Positions 58,446 to 64,000 of a DNA stretch of 64,000 nucleotides are shown here, piece by piece. The notes below the pieces were generated by a model. The model was not told the DNA's origin, did no database searches, and saw nothing but the letters and a program-made list of their open reading frames with translations. This stretch comes from Actinostola sp. cb2023 (taxonomy: Eukaryota; Cnidaria; Anthozoa; Actiniaria; Actinostolidae): positions 1 through 64,000 of the forward strand of contig JAUJYZ010000158.1 of the NCBI GenBank assembly GCA_033675265.1, given 5' to 3'. Each line of letters starts with the position of its first letter. Position 1 is the stretch's first letter. A program made the position numbers and the translations under genes.

Positions 58446-61400
58446 TCAGTGAATTTCTATAAGCGGACTGAAAACCTGCCGCCTGCTTCCTGAAAGGCAG
58501 ATTTGTCAATTGTACTAATAGATCTTTCGATATTTAATTAATTGCATAATCGCTGTCGGGTTGAAAATGCTGAGACCGAAAGGATGGATGGGAAATCAGT
58601 TCATGACCCGCATTACATACTATACGAGTTATTTAACTAAGATCCTGCAAGTCTGGATAAAAAGGTCGATGATTTGACGGTGTTATTTGAGAGTTTTAAT
58701 TTCCCAGAATTCCTTTTGGTCATGACCTCTTGTGCTTGCGCTTATGCTTGCGCCAGGCCCGTTTTCACAGTGAAATAAGACCTCTTGTGCTTACGCTTAT
58801 GCTTGTGCCAGGCCCGTTTTCACAGTGAAATAAGACCTCTTGTGCTTGCGCTTATGCTTGCGCCAGGCCTGTTTTCACAGTGAAATAAGACCTCTTGTGC
58901 TTGCGCTTATGCTTGTGCCAGGCCCGTTTTCACAGTGAAATAAGACCTCTTGTGCTTACGCTTATGCTTGTGCCAGGCCCGTTTTCACAGTGAAATAAGA
59001 CCTCTTGTGTTTGCGCTTATGCTTGCGCCAGGCCCGTTTTCACAGTGAAATAAGACCTCTTGTGATTGCGCTTATGCTTGTGCCAGCCCCGTTTTCACAG
59101 TGAAATAAGACCTCTTGTGCTTGCGCTTATGCTTGTGCCAGGCCCGTTTTCACAGTGAAATAAGACCTCTTGTGCTTGCGCTTATGGTTGTGTCAGGCCC
59201 GTTTTCACAGTGAAATAAGACCTCTTGTGCTTGCGCTTATGCTTGCGCCAGGCCCGTTTTCACAGTGAAATAAGACCTCTTGTGATTGCGCTTATGCTTG
59301 TGCCAGCCCCGTTTTCACAGTGAAATAAGACCTCTTGTGATTGCGCTTATGCTTGTGCCAGCCCCGTTTTCACAGTGAAATAAGACCTCTTGTGCTTGCG
59401 CTTATGCTTGTGCCAGGCCCGTTTTCACAGTGAAATAAGACCTCTTGTGCTTGCGCTTATGGTTGTGTCAGGCCCGTTTTCACAGTGAAATAAGACCTCT
59501 TGTGCTTGCGCTTATGCTTGCGCCAGGCCCGTTTTCACAGTGAAATAAGACCTCTTGTGCTTGCGCTTATGCTTGTGCCAGGCCCGTTTTCACAGTGAAA
59601 AAAGACCTCTTGTGATTGCGCTTATGCTTGTGCCAGCCCCGTTTTCACAGTGAAATAAGACCTCTTGTGATTGCGCTTATGCTTGTGCCAGCCCCGTTTT
59701 CACAGTGAAATAAGACCTCTTGTGCTTGCGCTTATGCTTGTGCCAGGCTCGTTTTCACAGTGAAATAAGACCTCTTGTGCTTGCGCTTTATGCTTGCGCC
59801 AGGCCCGTTTTCACAGTGAAATAAGACCTCTTGTGCTTGCGCTTATGCTTGTGCCAGGCCCGTTTTCACAGTGAAAAAAGACCTCTTGTGATTGCGCTTA
59901 TGCTTGTGCCAGCCCCGTTTTCACAGTGAAATAAGACCTCTTGTGATTGCGCTTATGCTTGTGCCAGCCCCGTTTTCACAGTGAAATAAGACCTCTTGTG
60001 CTTGCGCTTATGCTTGTGCCAGGCCCGTTTTCACAGTGAAATAAGACCTCTTGTGCTTGCGCTTATGCTTGCGCCAGGCCCGTTTTCACAGTGAAATAAG
60101 ACCTCTTGTGCTTGCGCTTATGCTTGTGCCAGGCCCGTTTTCACAGTGAAAAAAGACCTCTTGTGATTGCGCTTATGCTTGCGCCAGGCCCATTTTCACA
60201 GTGAAATAAGGCTGTGCTTGCGCTTATGCTTGCGCCAGGCCCGTTTTCACAGCCAGTTAAATAAGGCCACTTGTGCATGCGCTTATGCTTGTGCCAGGCC
60301 CGTTTTCACAGTGAAATAAGACCTCTTGCGCTTATGCTTGCATCGCAAGTGAAAATCTGGCTCTTATTATCACTGGTCATAGACACGCCTTAATAAAGTT
60401 AATTTTTCTTACCAAAAGGTGATCGCCATGTTTCACTTCGACGACAGCAGTGACAGCAGTGACAACAGTGACATGGATGGTGGCAGCAGCAGTGACAACA
60501 CTGATGACAACATGGGTGACAAATACACGCACAGGCCGGTTGCTCTTCGTGCTTAGGGCAGCAGACACCACCTGTCAATCAATGGAATCATAGGTAAGAT
60601 TGGAATAGTATAGATCTTATATTAATATAATTATATTTTAGTTATATTATTTTATAATGCGCAGTTGAAAATACTCCAATTGAAGGGCTCCCTGCAAGAA
60701 CAGCGTAAGTGATCTCTGATCAAAATCTAAATTCTCCTTGAGATTCTTTGAATTTCAAAGGAGAATTTGGGTTTTAATCACAAGTCACTTACTCCGTCTT
60801 GCAGGGACCCCTTCAATTGATACTTGCACTATACAAGTCAATCAATTATTATTATAAATTGGAATAATATACATGACTGAAAAAAAATACTCGATTCTGA
60901 TTGGCTTAGAGCAGTGCAATTGAAAACAGTGCAATTTTTTTCATGACTATTATGAATTGGTAATCATACGATTTCTCATTCAATTTGGACTAATTTACAC
61001 TCGTGTTTTAGAGTGATTTTCAATGATAAATCCGTGAATCACACTTTAGCGTATTTAGCACTAATACACTCTAATTCCATTGTGTTCTTTTGTTGTCACT
61101 CAAGTTGACTAGAGTGATTCCAATAAACCTGGGCACTACTAATTAGCTGTCAGTGTTTATTAGATGCAAAGAAACTAAAGAAAACAAAAGAGTGAGTGTC
61201 TAATAGTGTGTATTGGTGTAGTTAGTAATGCCCAGGTTTATTGGAATCACTCTATTACACTCTAAAAATTGCACTTTGTTTCACGGGTTTCAGTTATGAG
61301 AATCACTCTATCAAACTGAGTCAAAAACACACTCGTGCAAATGATTTCCAAATTGAACTCGAAACCGTATGATTACCTCTACAAATGATACGATTATATA

Positions 61401-62616
61401 ACAATTTACATTATAAGAAACTGTTAAAATTACAATAATTTTATCAATCAATCAATACAATTATAATTATAATATAAGAAATTACTGTGTAATTAATTAT
61501 TAGGTAAGGTAAAATTACAAGGTAAGCTTGGAATAGTATAGATCTTAAAATCCGATATTATAGAGAGAAGCGCGTCCTGGCGACGTCTTCTCCAACTTAG
61601 CGCAGTCGACATGACGTATGGAAGAGCTGCAAATAGCTTCCGGCTGAACGTACATGGCGTAAATCCAAAGTTTTCTATATGGAATCGTTTTCGTATGAGA
61701 TGGAAACCTACGGTACGGTGATACTCAAATGGCTTCCTTCTGGTCAATCAAAAAGCGTGCTGATGCATCTCATCCAATCAAATTATTTCAATACGGCACG
61801 GTACCGTAACTTTCCCACTCATCTGAAAACGACTTTAATGCGCGGTCCATTGGCTGTATTTGATTGGTTACTTACATGGTTGGTAGCAAACAGGAACTCG
61901 TACCCATTCCACATGGGGTTTAATACCCTTCCAGCAAACACAACTACATCCACCTAAAACAACGCAACATTTATAGAATTGTACTTTAAAACTGAGATAT
62001 CTTAGAATGTGCATGCCAGATTTAATCTTAACAAACAGCATTTTCAAATGAGGAGTCTACTGGCAACCCGTTCTCTAGTTGGGGAAGGTCCCATCACCTT
62101 TGATCCTGTTCTGACACTGCAGATTTCTGCCCCTCCCACGTCGCCCTCCGCCAAGTAAATTTCTCTGATCATGATACTCTTCGTCAGCTGGATTTTCTTC
62201 TTCTTCCGGCTCCTGGTCTTCCTCTGGAGCACCATCATCTTGTCTAAGCTCGTCATCCTCATACCTTGGCCTCTTTCGCCTAGGTCTTCCATAATGGTAG
62301 CCATTTGGAGGTGGTGGCAAGCTATAGCCTTCAGCGTTGAGTGGGGGAACTTGGCTTTCCTCTGTTTGAGGAGTGGCACCTCTTGCTCCCAATGGAATAA
62401 GTGGAAGGCTGTTACTGAAAAGTGGTGACTTGTAGGGTGATCGCGCTCGTGAGGTTGATGGGAGTTGTGGTAGAGGGTTTATCATGGGTACTGTTTGCGG
62501 TGCCGTTGCTAACGCTTGAGGTGCAAATGTTTGGTCTGGAGGCTTTGGTTTTACGCCTAGTAGTTTTCCTAAGATCTGCTCTGCAGTAGGAACGTCTGTC
62601 TTAGTTGAGCTTTGAC
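58446..62616 (-). CDS. Unrecognised gene, 3' part: Pro-rich/acidic region followed by a Cys/His string
   Basis: I do not recognise this protein. Four minus-strand exons join in phase: 62616-62098, 61953-61876, 60571-60413 and a tentative last exon 58489-58446 (stop TGA 58448-58446). The first encodes a Pro/Ser-rich stretch (AEQILGKLLGVKPKPPDQ), a basic patch (YGRPRRKRPRYEDDE), an acidic run and an RGRG-type patch. The next two encode a Cys-rich segment: CSCVCWKG, VPVCYQPCGVCCPKH, then about 30 residues that are mostly Cys and His (CCHQCCHCCCHHPCHCC). This could be a palmitoylated or metal-binding string. If intron 62097-61954 is retained the protein ends at GTFPN, so an alternative C-terminus is possible. 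5' exons lie upstream (right) or beyond the window. The last intron is the 58.7-60.3 kb satellite array. Confidence 0.55.
58722..60345 (-). repeat. 55-bp satellite array B (about 29 units)
   Basis: The unit is CCTCTTGTGCTTGCGCTTAT, GCTTGTGCCAGGCCCG, TTTTCACAGTGAAATAAGA: the reverse complement of array A with about six differences. Variant units (CTTGTGATTGCG with CCAGCCCCG) recur in ordered blocks, indicating higher-order amplification. Flank TCGCAAGTGAAAATC at 60344-60358 matches array A's left edge. Confidence 0.96.
60679..60822. mobile_element. GATCAAAATC MITE family, complete copy (144 bp)
   Basis: CAATTGAAGGGCTCCCTGCA pairs with TGCAGGGACCCCTTCAATTG; the centre has AATTCTCC and GGAGAATTTGGG halves. 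Best-preserved copy in the window. Confidence 0.83.
60862..60990. repeat. GATTGGCTTAGAGCAGTGCA family, copy 2
   Basis: Matches 32421-32560 (CTCGATTCTGATTGGCTTAG, AATTGGTAATCATACGATTT). Confidence 0.7.
61110..61254. mobile_element. Palindromic element, AGAGTGATTCCAATAAACCT termini
   Basis: AGAGTGATTCCAATAAACCT pairs with AGGTTTATTGGAATCACTCT; the arms continue (GGGCACTACTAATTAGC against AGTTAGTAATGCCC). Confidence 0.82.
61677..61837. mobile_element. MITE, TATAGAGTCG family, diverged copy
   Basis: TATGGAATCGTTTTCGTATG start and GTAACTTTCCCACTCATC right half. Lies next to exon 61953-61876 of the Cys-rich gene. Confidence 0.75.
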
Positions 62617-62659
62617 CTTCGATAATAATAAGAAAATCCGATTTAATCGAGCAAATCAA

Positions 62660-63125
62660 TGCCGTGCATTACACACAATACCTACACAATCTAGTAGATT
62701 TCAGATATGTATGTGACTGGCACTGCCGGACATTACTCAGAGCCATAACATATATCTACCTTAAAAAATAGTACGTTCTTATAGAGCGCATTTCACAATG
62801 TCTCAATGCGCTTTACAACCGATGGAGGACTTTTTCGGGCTGCATATGAAGGCACCTACGGCAGCCGAGCAGCTTACAATCATGAGGAGTTAGTACGTTA
62901 GTATGTTATGCCTCCAATTTGTAGATTATCAGATATGAAATGCTAAATGTGGGTGCGCCAAGACTGTCAAACGATATTAATGATATTACTGATAGGATAT
63001 AAGTGGACGGTACTACTAACTTGTACTTTATCTTTCATTGACTTTGACGGATTATTGTAAGTACGGATTAGATTTTAACTCGACACTAATTGCAAATACG
63101 CGAGTTACATCACTTCACAACAACT
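62660..63125. other. Spacer upstream of the Cys-rich gene fragment
   Basis: No exon identified on the minus strand with confidence. TATAGAGCGCATTTCACAAT near 62780 resembles the sequence following the MITE at 14691 (TATAGCACATTTCACGTTGT), so a repeat relic is possible. Confidence 0.35.
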
Positions 63126-63129
63126 ATGC

Positions 63130-64000
63130 CGCGATATGGAATTTAGTTACCCGACCAAATATGGCATTTAGCTACCCGACCAAATATGGAATTTAGCTAC
63201 CCGACCAAATATGGAATTTAGTTACCCGACCTGCCCAAATATGGAATTTACCCCAAATATGGAATTTAGTTACCCGACCAAATATGGAATTTAGTTACCC
63301 GACCAAATATGGAATTTAGTTGTCCAAATATGGAATTTAGTTACCCGACCAAATATGGAATTTAGCTACCCGACCAAATATGGAATTTAGTTACCCGACC
63401 AAATATGGAATTTAGTTACCCGACCAAATATGGAATTTAGTTACCCCCGACCAAATATACCCGACCAAATATTAGTTACCCGACCAAATATGGAATGGAA
63501 TTTAGTTACCCGACCAAATATGGAATTTAGTTTAGAATTTAGCTACCCGACCAAATATGGAATTTAGCTACCCGACCAAATATGGAATTTAGTTGTCAAA
63601 TATGGAATTTAGTTACCCGACCAAATATGGAATTTAGCTACCCGACCAAATATGGAATTTAGTTGTCAAATATGGAATTTAGTTACCCGACCAAATATGG
63701 AATTTAGCTACCCGACCAAATATGGAATTTAGTTACCCGACCACTACCAAATATGGAATTTAGTTGTCAAATATATGGAATTTAGTTACCCGACCAAATA
63801 TGGAATTTAGCTACCCGACCAAATATGGAATTTAGTTGTCAAATATGGAATTTAGTTACCCGACCAAATATGGAATTTAGTTACCCGACCAAATATGGAA
63901 TTTAGTTGTCAAATATGGAATTTAGTTACCCGACCAAATATGGAATTTAGTTACCCGACCAAATATGGAATTTAGCTACCCGACCAAATATGGAATTTAG
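63130..64000. repeat. 25-bp satellite, open at the window edge
   Basis: The unit is CCAAATATGGAATTTAGTTA plus CCCGA, about 33 copies, with GTTA/GCTA variants and short units ending GTTGTCAAATATGG. It continues past base 64000. Confidence 0.97.

Noticed and set aside
58722..60345. CRISPR-like array (regular 55-bp periodicity)
   Set aside because: The whole unit is conserved with no unique spacers, and the context is a spliced animal gene. It is a satellite.

Overview
This window is nuclear DNA from an animal, most likely a marine invertebrate outside the vertebrates. The evidence is spliced genes with GT-AG introns whose exon phases can be followed, animal orthologues (BICC1, IVD, UBXN8), and introns packed with palindromic MITE-like elements and minisatellites. 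One gene, a cog3964-type deacetylase, belongs to a family best known from bacteria. I cannot fix the phylum; a cnidarian or sponge fits best, but that is inference.

Layout. 1-5167: no recognisable gene; the first ~2.8 kb has an unusually repeat-free texture. 5168-13736 (+): the 3' part of BICC1, ending in a SAM domain. Its introns hold a GAT-type minisatellite, a 55-bp satellite, a perfect hairpin and a 74-bp CpG-rich minisatellite. 13737-20783: intergenic, full of MITEs and short palindromes. 20784-33301 (-): complete IVD (isovaleryl-CoA dehydrogenase), 12 exons encoding 418 aa, with a 14-bp minisatellite split by a palindromic transposon. 33575-37453 (+): complete UBXN8, head-to-head with IVD across 273 bp. 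38184-41507 (-): complete amidohydrolase/deacetylase, 5 exons encoding 423 aa. 41718-45845: two Russian-doll nests of palindromic elements. 45850-48900: little. 48915-57760: nearly 9 kb of GAT-rich minisatellites with higher-order structure. 58446-62616 (-): the 3' part of an unrecognised gene encoding a proline-rich, acidic and then Cys/His-rich protein. Its last intron is a second array of the 55-bp satellite, in the opposite orientation to the first. 63130-64000: a 25-bp satellite running off the right edge.

The genes do not form one pathway. IVD is mitochondrial leucine catabolism, UBXN8 is an ER-membrane p97 adaptor, and BICC1 is an RNA-binding regulator. The deacetylase probably removes acyl groups from small metabolites. 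The unusual content is the density and nesting of non-autonomous DNA transposons, several with readable target-site duplications, and very long tandem repeats that create large but spurious open reading frames.
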